From Gordius sp. MW1 (Eukaryota; Nematomorpha; Gordioida; Gordea; Gordiidae), in assembly GCA_964036665.1 (NCBI GenBank), contig OZ038528.1, positions 22,493,245 through 22,557,244 of the forward strand: DNA of 64,000 nucleotides, in the 5' to 3' direction. The notes beneath the pieces were generated by a model. It saw only the letters and a program-made list of their open reading frames with translations. It searched no databases and was not told the origin of the DNA. Every line of letters begins with the position of its first letter. Positions within the stretch are counted from its first letter, which is position 1. Of the stretch, positions 37,701 to 45,942 are shown one piece after another. Made by a program: the position numbers and the translations under genes.

Positions 37701-39004
37701 GCCCCCCTCTAATTCCAACTGAAAGGTGGAAAGGTTTTTTAATTTTTAAAGGCACAACTGCATTAAAGTATGTCCGAAAGGAATTTTAAACCCCTCGCGA
37801 ATAAAATGAACCTTCAGAGCTTATTTATGCTCAACTTCTTTATATCAATTGATGATGAAGTTATCAGCTGGCTAATTTATTTAGCTATAAGCTCAGCTTA
37901 AAATATTTCTTCATGTAAATTGGTTCAATATATATTAACATACCTAATTTTTTATCAAAAAAGTGAAAAAAATTTATTTTCAAGTTGGTTGTGCTCAAAA
38001 CCTGCGACTTTTTTATCAAGCGATCCTCCTTCGTTTGGAAGCTTAATATCTGGCCTAGTCGGGCTTTGTAAATTTTTGTAGTAAGAAGGGCTATCGTAAT
38101 CAACTTCTTCTTCAAACGCTTTTTGCTGGTCCGGGTTCCCAAATGAAGGCACAAGTGGCTTTGGGGCATACCAATTGCCAGATTCTGAGCTGGGTCCTGG
38201 TAGGGTTTGGGGTTTGGTCCAAGGCTCGGGCCTGGGATCTGAAGGAATTGCGCTTATAACTTTTTCATCGACGGGTGCCTTATCATTCCAATAATCTTCA
38301 CGACCCGCGTGTAAATGCGTGGGTTGATTATATAGATTTTCGCTCACGAATTTTTCGTATGGGTTAGGTTTGGAAATCGTTTTTTTAATCATGGCTATCA
38401 CCTCGTCCTAAGCGTAATGAATAAAATGCAAACTTAATCTTGGATCTCCGTCGAGATTCTGATGTTTTTAATATTTTATATGTGTATAACAAAACTGATA
38501 AATCTCAAAAGTTTTTTCATACTAAATTGTCAATTTCAAGCTTTTCAAAGTAATGATTGTATTTTGTGGAAAAATCTCAAATGTTATTTTAGGCCCTATT
38601 ATCATGTTTCTGAGAGCGTATTGTTTTAAAATTCAAATCATGAAACTTTCATAATATCACGAGACAATTGTCAATCTTTACTACACTTTCACCCTACCAT
38701 AACATTGATTAAATATATCTAGCCAAAAAAATAAATCATAAATAGCATTTTAGAACAGGATAAAATAAATTAAAAATCTTTTCATTCCCATAACACTTAA
38801 TCTTTGGTTTGAAACTGCTAAAGGAAGGTGTGAGAATTATCATACTTTATCAGGGACTTTTTTCTGGACTTCTTGTAATCCATCAGAGTCCCCACTTTGC
38901 GTAAGAAAATGATTAACACGATCAGTAAATTCGTTTCGCTTGATTTTATCGCCTTGCCATTCGTACGCTTTTACGGGCGTCTCCGATGTTCTGGTATCAC
39001 TCAT
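16458..39004 (-). CDS. Gene B: giant disordered repeat-bearing protein, about 3,320 residues, 25 exons
   Basis: Exons from 5' to 3' (plus coordinates): 38846-39004, 38002-38407, 36503-36647, 34516-34748, 32042-32151, 31472-31509, 31050-31246, 29427-29738, 28777-28899, 28055-28168, 27787-27918, 27622-27693, 27148-27279, 26665-26775, 24086-26455, 23702-23812, 23475-23579, 23084-23173, 22901-22999, 22718-22798, 22009-22254, 20993-21457, 19971-20693, 16796-19922, 16458-16719. Each has AG/GT borders, the phases all agree and the total is 9,963 bases. The protein is low in hydrophobics, rich in S/T/K/D/G/Y, with repeated Lys-rich amphipathic helices, SP-type sites and three Gly/Ala-rich hydrophobic segments. 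I recognise no family. A cytoskeletal or membrane-surface scaffold is only a guess from the helices. An alternative first exon lies at 47626-47676. Confidence 0.82.
16796..19922 (-). CDS. Gene B exon 24 (giant exon, about 1,042 codons)
   Basis: Open for 3,127 bases; leaves in phase 2 through AAAAAA-GTAGAT just before a TAG. The sequence is Ser/Thr/Lys/Asp-rich and almost certainly disordered. Visible pieces in order: KKSKKFLSKLRDSFSLDKEG near the N-terminus, SCPCNGPHPHKLEDHYKY (a local Cys/His cluster), KIKGIKDNFKSLFGSG, a Gly/Ala-rich hydrophobic run (GGVVGGASAVGVAAVGAL), KKKNSFSQILTKGKKMF, and an acidic C-terminal part with GDTGYETEDRDYNGS. The Lys-rich amphipathic pieces resemble those of exon 15, so this exon looks like an older, diverged part of the same repeat protein. 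The exon must begin upstream of the first Met, at 19922, by splice site and phase. Confidence 0.85.
19971..20693 (-). CDS. Gene B exon 23
   Basis: A 723-base exon, phase 1 in and out. It is separated from exon 24 by only 48 bases (19923-19970), the shortest intron of the gene. The sequence is Ser/Asp/Lys/Tyr-rich, with SSKSGWTLPNWFKSDKD as a possible short amphipathic stretch and many D/E-K pairs. It has no recognisable domain. Confidence 0.85.
20993..21457 (-). CDS. Gene B exon 22
   Basis: A 465-base exon, phase 1 in and out (acceptor AATTAG, donor GTATGT). It carries RTHTRSVSPTRARASHG, an RS/SP-rich basic stretch, then a more ordered-looking part, PHFIVVDKRQD...FGVSTDFYKLVLAGKF...FPNLKYLPEDEQR, which is the best candidate for a folded segment in the protein. 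It then becomes Ser/Thr/Gly-rich. Confidence 0.85.
21857..21986. repeat. CATGGGCG-type MITE with perfect 8-base target duplication
   Basis: Starts CATGGGCGTAGCCAG and ends CTACGCCCATG. The flanks TTGATGCT at 21849-21856 and 21987-21994 are identical. It sits in the gene B intron 14 bases downstream of the exon 21 splice donor. Perfect flanks indicate a fairly recent insertion. Confidence 0.92.
22009..23812 (-). CDS. Gene B exons 16-21: cluster of short phase-1 exons with internal duplication
   Basis: Six exons: 23702-23812, 23475-23579, 23084-23173, 22901-22999, 22718-22798 and 22009-22254, all phase 1 to phase 1. Exons 16 and 18 are clearly related: YGASYMGPSVNVLHPGQGSP followed by QLGRIG, against RGGSSINVLAHDQGSP followed by QLARIG. 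Exon 20 carries a shorter relative (SGSVNVIG). Between them, exons 17, 19 and 21 carry D/R/Y-rich linkers (DRSRHFNPDDDYYSRP, DTHGDRSRILS, DDRDTRTKYDK). The pattern suggests past duplication of an exon pair. Confidence 0.82.
22374..22514. repeat. CATGGGCG-type MITE
   Basis: Starts CATGGGCTTAGCC and ends GGCTACGCCCATG. The flanks GATCACGC and GGTCACGC match at 7 of 8 positions. Located in the gene B intron between exons 20 and 21. Confidence 0.88.
24086..26455 (-). CDS. Gene B exon 15: exon with seven amphipathic Lys-rich repeats
   Basis: 2,370 bases, about 790 codons, phase 1 in and out. It holds seven copies of a 25-30 residue unit: SPSIKDRISDSISSIKQKI, RESLKDKVKEGWHDFKDKV, PSLKEKIGDTMKEVKDKIK, RRSLKDKFNDTFDQIEDKI, RESIKEKITEGWHDLKDKM, GSIKDKVVGFFKHGD (short) and RESLKDKITDSFDDIKHKI. 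Most start with a basic residue two or three before the Ser, as in sites for basophilic kinases, and continue as a charged amphipathic helix often ending in APF or GPF. Between repeats are long Gly/Ser/Asp/Tyr linkers plus two Gly/Ala-rich hydrophobic runs (AAALPAGAAAAGAFG and AAGVTGATLAGGGYVAG). Helices of this kind can bind membranes or each other; that is inference. Confidence 0.88.
26665..28899 (-). CDS. Gene B exons 9-14: run of short phase-1 exons
   Basis: Exons 28777-28899, 28055-28168, 27787-27918, 27622-27693, 27148-27279 and 26665-26775, each phase 1 in and out. Readable pieces: RRPSSGSYGAREGYTSGPKY; LKRIPSDQWRSRTPDAG; YRSLSPPSDRNAVRDG; DKRAAGQDSTPLGISVLGRS; PRSVSPYPEGIYGVSGP; PDRDVENNGDQRYAYRP. 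They are Arg/Ser/Pro/Gly/Tyr-rich with repeated SP sites. All junctions were checked for AG/GT and phase, and any one could be skipped in frame. Confidence 0.82.
27339..27500. repeat. CATGGGCG-type MITE, diverged
   Basis: Starts CATGAACGTAGCTAAGG followed by the G run, contains GAAGGGGCGGCTGCC and TTTTGCCCCTCCCTAAATC, and ends near AATGCTGGCTAC. It lies in the intron between exons 12 and 13 of gene B. Confidence 0.7.
29427..31246 (-). CDS. Gene B exons 7 and 8
   Basis: Exon 7 (31050-31246) reads DSRNNTSPQNVDYYEHDRR onward and ends SSVDSG. Exon 8 (29427-29738, 312 bases) reads QGGRWNLSPPLSPGSDSTSP onward and includes DGKVVYHDMYGPVKYGQAG and RGGIDRGGVAYAS. Tyr/Gly/Arg/Asp-rich, disordered. The intron between them (29739-31049) contains the long inverted repeat described separately. 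Confidence 0.82.
30457..30977. repeat. Long inverted repeat (foldback element) with telomere-like motifs
   Basis: Two arms, 30457-30704 and 30741-30977, are near-perfect reverse complements around a 36-base spacer. Each arm contains variants of CCCTAA/TTAGGG next to the word GTGTTTTAGGTC. Part of that interior (GGGTTAGTGTTTTAGGTC, then GGGTTAGGATTAGATGCACA in this copy) is shared, slightly diverged, with a MITE at 62191-62433. Apparent ORFs on both strands are just the two arms read in opposite directions. It lies in the gene B intron between exons 7 and 8. Confidence 0.88.
31472..31509 (-). CDS. Gene B exon 6 (38-base micro-exon)
   Basis: Reads LAALPDATHSTM, phase 0 in and phase 2 out, with acceptor CTAG and donor GTATGA. 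Too short to be found as an ORF. It is supported because it alone links the phase of exon 5 to that of exon 7. Confidence 0.65.
31847..31998. repeat. CATGGGCG-type MITE
   Basis: Starts CATGGGAATAGCCAGCATTGG and ends GGCTACTCTCATG. It keeps the family interior TTTAGGGAGGGGCAAAATG and GAGGGGGGCAGCCGCC. No target duplication could be matched. It lies 43 bases downstream of gene B exon 5. Confidence 0.8.
32042..32151 (-). CDS. Gene B exon 5
   Basis: Reads PKLYTATITYYHNYNEDFPD onward to RQPDSSR. Phase 1 in, phase 0 out; acceptor GCTTAG, donor GTATTA. The intron 5' of it (in sense, starting about 30 bases before the acceptor) holds a copy of the palindromic word AATTGCATAGCAATT. Confidence 0.75.
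32710..34515. other. Gene B intron 4: nothing else recognised
   Basis: The intron between exons 4 and 5 (32152-34515) is AT-rich with homopolymer and poly-C runs. The ORFs at 32710-32931 and 33144-33335 lack splice support and any recognisable protein pattern. Confidence 0.5.
34516..34748 (-). CDS. Gene B exon 4
   Basis: Entered after TTGCAG in phase 2. Reads RRPIMGNLPNRIEAMNIEQG onward, with EEGLGYRRATREMVSYVNEE, and leaves in phase 1 at NPD. Mixed charge, no known domain. Confidence 0.82.
36503..36647 (-). CDS. Gene B exon 3
   Basis: Reads NNQYSRENQRTIPIDFDNFH onward to MIRRQYSDA, rich in Asn, Gln, Arg and Tyr. Acceptor GGTTTAG and donor GTACGT. It is entered in phase 1 and leaves in phase 2, joining exon 4 as an Ala codon. 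Confidence 0.8.
37570..37715. repeat. CATGGGCG-type MITE, truncated ends
   Basis: The interior is clear (long G run, CCCCTCTAAATCCAAAAATT, TTTTGCCCCTCCCTAAATCA, CCCCCCTCTAATTCCAA), but the terminal CATGGGCG and CGCCCATG are missing at both ends. In the gene B intron between exons 2 and 3. Confidence 0.7.
38002..38407 (-). CDS. Gene B exon 2
   Basis: Reads DEVIAMIKKTISKPNPYEKF onward, with PEPWTKPQTLPGPSSESGN and NPDQQKAFEEEVDYDSPSYY, Pro/Asp/Lys-rich. Entered in phase 0 after GCTTAG. Two donors are possible. The one used here, GCAG-GTTTTG, ends in phase 1 and fits exon 3. A stronger GTATG at 37943 would add KFFSLF then a TGA in this frame. One base fewer in the adjacent T7 run would both open that frame and give phase 1, so a homopolymer miscount is a real alternative. 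Confidence 0.7.
38846..39004 (-). CDS. Gene B exon 1b (first coding exon)
   Basis: Starts at ATG 39004 with AACATGAGT. Reads MSDTRTSETPVKAYEWQGDK and ends LQEVQKKVPDK before the donor GTATGA. It is 53 codons long and leaves in phase 0, matching exon 2. Too short for an ORF scan. The context suggests a charged, soluble N-terminus with a predicted helix (RNEFTDRVNHFLTQSG). It could be the main start; exon 1a at 47626 would be an alternative. Confidence 0.72.
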
Positions 39005-40494
39005 GTTTTGTTATATTGTTGGGTTCGTATATGGCCAATGGCCCTAAGAAACAAACTATTTCTTAATTGTTTTCCAAGTTTTTCCTTACTAAATTTTTCT
39101 AAAATTATTTATATACAAGGTTTTGGCTTGCTGCAATAGGCAGTGGTTGAAGGGTATTCGGGCAATAATGTAAAATTTAAAAACTCAATAAAATATTGTC
39201 AAAAGTCAAATAAAAATGTACCCGATTTTATAAAAACAAACAAACATAATTTAGTGGTTAAAATTTTAAGATAAATTAAAACTTTTTTCATTTTTACAGT
39301 GTAAAATTTATTGTCCGAACTTATTAACTATGATATAAAAAACCTATGGTAGTATAGTAGTGTTATTAAATTAATTGTTGAATGGAATAATAGCAAACGA
39401 TGAAATTCTTTAAGTGGGTGCTATTCGGCTATGTTGTCAATGTTGTAGAACATTTTTAATTTCCAGATAAATGCCTCCGATCAACAATATTCAAGATTTT
39501 TTAATTTTCTATGGTTTTGCTTATTCAAAAAGTCCCGTCAAAATGGTGTTACTAGATCGTATTAAAGGCCATTTAAAAATCGATGCCTACAATATGTTCA
39601 ACACTTTTTCACTTGTATAGCTAACATTTATTAATATTTTATTCAATATAACCATGAACTAGCTCCTTTATTAAACATGTAAAAATTTCAAATTAAGCTC
39701 AGAAACAAAATCAAAAAATGAAATCTTTAAACTTTTAGGATACTTATTGCCGACTACACAAACATTATTATTGTAAAACCTAGTCAGAAAACAAATGTAA
39801 TTAAAGTATTAGGCAAAAATCCAGATTCTTACCTTGTTATTTTTAAATCATGAATTTGAAAATAGCGATTTGCAAACGTAAATAGTATAGAATAAGTAAA
39901 CAGTCGAAGAATTGGAAATTGTTCGTAAGCAGTAATAATAGAGTCTATTGCCAATATTGGGCGACCTCGGGGTTTGACGCTGTTCTAACTTCCAATATTC
40001 GAGCTATGTACAATTTTTAGCTAAGTTTTTTTGCAGTTTTTAATTAAAATAAGTTTAATTTGTCGTAATTAAGGCGGGGCGCTTAGGGCTCCTAATGCAA
40101 AAGATAGATTTGGTAGTGTATGTGTAATGTATGTTAAAAGAAATAATTAGGGCGCCGGATGTTGTTATAATATTTTAAACAAACACTAAAGATTAGCCGG
40201 CCAGTTAGTTTATTCTAGCCAACCCCTCAGCCTTAGTTTAAGCTAGAATAAGACCAATTCGTATGTATCTTTAAAAATTTTTGGCTTGGATTAGTTTAAA
40301 AAACCAACCCAAATTTCGCTTATTGAAACATAATTTTATGAATAATTTTTTAATCATCTACTAAAACGGTGAAATCTGCGTTAACTAAATTCATGTTTTA
40401 AAGTTATTAGCTAAAGACCTAATTTATTGATGAAATATATGCATTAGTGCAAATTTATGATTCATTTAAATAACTATTATTATGCTTAACAATC

Positions 40495-40663
40495 CATAGG
40501 CATAGCCACGGGGTGGTAGGGAGAGGCAGCTAACCCCCTCTAAATCCGATAATTCTTCAAAATTTAATATAATTATGGCTAAACTTACTTAAAATTATCA
40601 TTTTGCCCCTCCCTATATCATTATTGCCCCCCCCCTTTAAATCCAATCCTGGCTAAGCCCATG
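40495..40663. repeat. CATGGGCG-type MITE
   Basis: Starts CATAGGCATAGCCACGG and ends GGCTAAGCCCATG. The flanks TAACAATC and TAAAATCC match at 6 of 8 positions. The interior is typical of the family. Confidence 0.8.
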
Positions 40664-43600
40664 TAAAATCCTTCATATTTATTGTTATTATGCGATGCTA
40701 ACCAAAAAGAATCAATAATCTAACGTAGCTCTTAATGCAGTGATGTTTTGTTGGTTCATTAAGGGTTCACAATTTTCCCTTTAACCTTGACATTTAGGTG
40801 TTATAATAGTAGACTGAACTCTTCTACTCCCACTAGTTAAATTTTTTATTTTGCGGTACACGGGCCAATAATGTGTTACCAAGCCTCGGAGGGGAGATGT
40901 TTAAAGTTATAGAGTGATTTTAGATAATGGGGAATTACCTAATCAATAAATAAAATCGATAATTGACTCTGATAAATTTGCATGACTGAATCGATAAATA
41001 TTTGTGTTTGTTAAAAATCAAAACTTGCTAGTTGTGAGGTCTTTAAAATTTTAAATAATAAAAAATTAAATTGTTTTAATTATCGCGATATAAATAATAA
41101 AGCATTTTATAATATTTCACATCGGCTATGAAGGAATCGAGATTTTGCTCTGCAATTAAAAACATATTAAGAGAAGTGGATTAGTAGATTGATAAAAATC
41201 AATTACTTGGCTAAAAATCTTTTAAATAAAGCACATCTAACGAAAAAAAAACTCAAAAAGAATCATTCCTTGTTTTTAATGTTGCCTAAATAATTTGAAC
41301 TAGCATCAAATACCTATACACAATACAGGCATATAAGAAAAATTTAACAAATCACAAAGGACTAAATAAGCACTCGAAATTTTTTAAAAATGTGGCGTTA
41401 GTTATTGCTTCAAAAACTAAACTCATATGGATGTTTTAATCAACTATATATTCTGTTTTATTATAATTATAAGGTTGCTTAATATGTGATTTTATTGAAA
41501 ATAATCCAGTATAATTACACTGCGCTCGTGTAACGAATATGATTAAAAGCGAGTGGCCTATATGAAATGACCTCAATCTATAGAAATGCGAATTAGTTGA
41601 GCATTGTTGGAAATGCTTATGTGGAATTTAAACACAATCTATATTCAGGAAGACTATGTTAGTGGGTCCTCATTTAATTATTTTTTTATCTTAACCAATA
41701 AGATAATACTATACAATCAAATTTAAATCACAACTCTTCGAAAAATACACGGTTACGGTTACGTGTTTTATATGAGATAAAATCAAGAATACATACAATT
41801 TAAACATACTAAAAACTTCCTAAAGGTAATAAATTTTGCAAAATTATATTATAGTAAAAGTAAACTATCAAAAATAATGGAAAAATTGATAAATTAACCA
41901 GAAATTTATTCGTAAAAACCAAAAAACGGAATACTAGGGAAAAAAATTCGATCACTTTTGGTTTTAAAGATCTATTAATTTCCGTCAAAAATATGAGAGT
42001 TTAAATCTAATCTAATCTTAGATTTACGAAAAAAACAATATTTTATAATCATAAATTTCTTACTCAATAATCAGAATTCAGAGGCAAATTTTAATAAAAC
42101 GACAAACGCAAAAGGATACGACAATTGATTGGCCATGGAATGACCTCTAATTTAGGTTTGTGAATATATACAAACATAATGCACACCAATTAATCTCTGA
42201 CATAGAAGCTAAAATTTGGTTTTCTTAATAAATGCTAAGAACAAAATATTAAATTTATATTTGAAAATTTTTAGGACTTATTTGATTTAAAAAATATTGC
42301 AATTTCAAGCAAAAGGTTAATAAAATTCATTTTTCGTAATGCATGGAGTTGAGTATACATAACGACACAATGAAAATGCTTTTATTTCTTTGTTTAGAGG
42401 GTCGATTACAGTAAAATACGATTCAGAGATACGTCACCTTACAGTCATTACATGATCAATTGCACCAGAACAAAAGGAGCCAAATCCCTTACTTGGATCA
42501 CTATTGATTCTAGACTTTACGGCAGAGATCATCTTGTATTACCAGTTTAACTTTACAAAAATTAATTATAATTCATGGTGCATTTAGTTGTATATACTTA
42601 AATTAATTTGATTATATATTGCGCAAGAACCCCTGGTGCCTATTTTAAAAATATAGATATAAAAATTGACTGTTGTAAATAAAGCACTATATTTACACTT
42701 ACTTAGGCAAAAGTGTAGGCAAAGTTTGCTTCACAAAAAGGAAAAAATCATTGTTTTAATATTATAGACTTCACAATATTAATTAAAAAATCTTAATTAT
42801 TATGTTTATAGCGAATTCAGACGAACACGCAATAAAATTAATATAATCTACGACGTTGTTTTCATAAAAATTTAGTCATGTTCCTACTCTAATTTACCAA
42901 CTTATTATTTTTGCTTAGCTTTTGAAAGATCATTTTCTAGACATATAAGCCTCATATCATACTCTTTTAATGTCATTGAACTTAATATTATTTTGCAATT
43001 ACTTTTGTAAAACAATATTTTATTTGCTCAAAAAATCAGAAGATCATGATAGAATAATTAAGATTATATTTTATATAGTCTTAATTCATTTGGGATTAAC
43101 AATTAAAATAGCAATATGTTTTTCAAGGCTAACTATCAATGGCATACTAAATATTTTTATCGTATATTTATAAAAGAACATAAAAAAATATAATTAAATC
43201 AAATCAACCTATGTATTTAGAAATTATTTTATCCAAGTTAGGCACTTACAACGACACAAAACATGTAAATTGAAAATTTTGTTAACTCTAAGAGATTAAA
43301 ATCACCACACCATACATGAATAAAGATGTGTTCCTTATCAAATTGTAAATATCAATTACTTTGTTTCCGACCGACCTTCAAAACTCGCATTTCCAATGAA
43401 ATAAGTTAACTAACACTTAAGACACTAGTTAAATTATGTAATTTGCAAAGCACGTTAAGGGCAAAAATGTTTGTTTTGCTTATTTAAAATATTTTTGCAT
43501 TATATAACACATATAGCCTAATTGCGCTTCCATGAACTAAAACATAGATCCAAAATTTATTTTTTTTTAATATCGGTAAAACTGAGCACCTATTACTTCT

Positions 43601-44444
43601 ATGTAATAATTTATAAGTATTAGCTATGGCAGCATGTCTCAACTTCTTTTTTTAGATAAAGAGTTTACTTTTATGATAACAAAGTTATATATACAAGCTT
43701 AAACAAAAAGGCCTAATGGTTAAATTCAAAAATCTATATCATTGCATTGTCGTTTAAAATAAGCCAAAAGTCGGCGAAGGATTTAAAGTTGTATCATGGT
43801 TGTATCGTACAATAAGGATCCCAAATTGTTGCCTGAGTGGAAAATTTAGATTTTGGAGAACGTTTTGCAATTTCTTTAAATAAATCCATGGCCTAAGAAG
43901 GAACCAGAGCATGTGGCAACAACAGCTATAAAAATATTGAATGCCAAAAAGTCAGAATATTTTGTCTTTTTACGCCCCTCTGCAGTGGCAAAAGGTCGAT
44001 ACAAGTTAAATTTCATTTGAGGCTAGGTCACTTTGTCAGGGGACTAGAGAAGGACCGTCGGGGCGCATCCTATCTTCCAGAGAAGGAACCCGAAGGCTCA
44101 AGGATTGAAGGAACTTTTGCCTTTTTAAGGGCAGACAATGAATAGGCTCTATTGTGCCTAATATATTTAAATTTGCTTGCAAGGTAGTGTAGAGGATGCC
44201 TGTTATAGTCGTCTACTAGGATAAGACAGTTCAGACAAGAAAAGTCGTTGGTGTAGCTAATTCCCAACCTTAAAGCTTAGAAACATGTAAGCTCAAAGTC
44301 GTCGAGCAGCATTCCCAAAAGTTTGCTTGAAAGGCTTTAAGCCACTCGTGACCAAAACCATCAAACGAGAGATACCTAAGGTTGTAATGCTGACTATAAT
44401 CGCTGCTCGATAAGAGGTAATCAACAGAGCGCTATACTAGTCCA

Positions 44445-45459
44445 CAGGCGCGTAGCCAGGATTTTCTCAAAGAGGAGGAAAATTCAAAAAAAAATTCGAC
44501 ACTTTTATGTATAATGTAACAAAAATAAACTTCGCGTACAATATATGCGAAACTTCACAGCGTTTTATAACCAGCTTTGGAAAAATCTCTTCGCTTCATT
44601 AATCAGAGCATTTACTATCGCTTTTATACCTTAAAAAAGGATGCAATTTATTCAACTGGCAAAAAATATTATCATTTAGGTAAAATTAAATAATGGCGAA
44701 AATCAAAGTGTCGAATTTGAGATTGCTGAATTCGGAATAGTTGATATTGCAAAGTATACCCATAAATTAATTTATTTATTAAATTTGATTTCCGCAAAGA
44801 TCCGCGAGAAAAGGAACGCGATAAAATATATTTATTTTCGTTTTACATTTTTCCGAATAATCATTACTCAAAAAAAATCTGTGTATGTGAGGCAATAATA
44901 ATCGCTAAAAAGGGGTAATAAAAATCGTATCTATTTATATCATAAAGATACTAACAATCGTGACTCATCATAAACAGGAGTAAAATTTAGGCGTATGTGT
45001 GTATGTGTGGGGGGGGACGAATATATAAATTTTTGGATAGCACACACGTAAGGGGGTTGGGCGTAAGGGGTGGAGGATATCACACCAAAATTATTTGAGT
45101 TTGATCTGAAAAAATTCTCACTAATAAGCAAAATTATACAGTCACTCACTCAAAATGTTTACTTGACATTTTTTAGTACAGCTAAATGAACGGTGTCTAG
45201 TTTAAAAAAATATAAGTTTTTCATAATTTACAATCAATGGTGGAAAATTGTAATGGTGGGGTGCAAGCTTTTAGTCGAAAACTAAATTCGAAAAATTGAA
45301 TGTATATATTATGTTTCCAGGCTTTTATAAGTGTCTCTAAATCTTTTATGCAACTAAACTTATTTCAACCCATTTAATCTAATTATTAATCAAAAAAAAT
45401 TTCAAATTTTGGTCAAGGGTAGAAAAGTCCCGCTTTCTGCCCCCTTGGCTACGCGCCTG
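44445..45459. mobile_element. Non-autonomous hAT-type element (1,015 bases)
   Basis: The termini CAGGCGCGTAGCCAGG and CCTTGGCTACGCGCCTG are inverted repeats. They are flanked by the identical 8-base direct repeat CTAGTCCA (44437-44444 and 45460-45467). An 8-base duplication and CAG-type termini are hallmarks of hAT transposons. No transposase is encoded; the interior is AT-rich. The terminal GCGTAGCCA word is shared with the 130-180 base CATGGGCG MITEs, so the two may have used a related transposase. Confidence 0.9.
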
Positions 45460-45609
45460 CTAGTCCAGAATCCCAATCCCTTTGTTTCGTACTTAAAGGC
45501 ATTACGTTTAATGAACATTTTAATTAACCAAATCATTATAATCTATATATTTCCTTATTTGTGGACACTTAATAATGGCGGAAAAACAACACACTTAGTT
45601 AGCGTTGTA

Positions 45610-45785
45610 CATGGGCGTAGCCAGGTTTTGGATTAGGGGGGGGGGGGGGCAAAACGTTTAAAAGTTTAATTAGGGGGGGGGGCAAACATAATTTTTTTTT
45701 AATTTTTCAGGGTTTTTGCATTGAAAAATTTTTTCCTCTCGTAATTGGGGGGGGGGGGGCAGCTGCCCCCCCTGGCTACGCCATG
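45610..45785. repeat. CATGGGCG-type MITE with perfect 8-base target duplication
   Basis: Starts CATGGGCGTAGCCAGG and ends GGCTACGCCATG. The flanks GCGTTGTA at 45602-45609 and 45786-45793 are identical. The interior is unusually G-rich, with several runs of 8 to 13 G. Confidence 0.92.
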
Positions 45786-45942
45786 GCGTTGTAGTCTATG
45801 CTAACAGTTAAGGATCTTTTATGATTTATTTCAATGTGAAAACAGAAGAACCACTTTTTTGCTCGTTTCTCTTCCTTTTGCCCTTTATTTAATATCATTT
45901 TTGTTGCGACCGCATCATATATTCCGATTTATATAATTACTA

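Noticed and set aside
37952-37957. Stop-codon read-through in gene B exon 2
   Set aside because: TGA is followed at once by TAA in the same frame, and splicing or a homopolymer miscount explains the phase better.
43740-44440. Possible decayed coding segment with short ORFs
   Set aside because: Sequence complexity is higher than in its surroundings, but no frame shows a recognisable motif on either strand.
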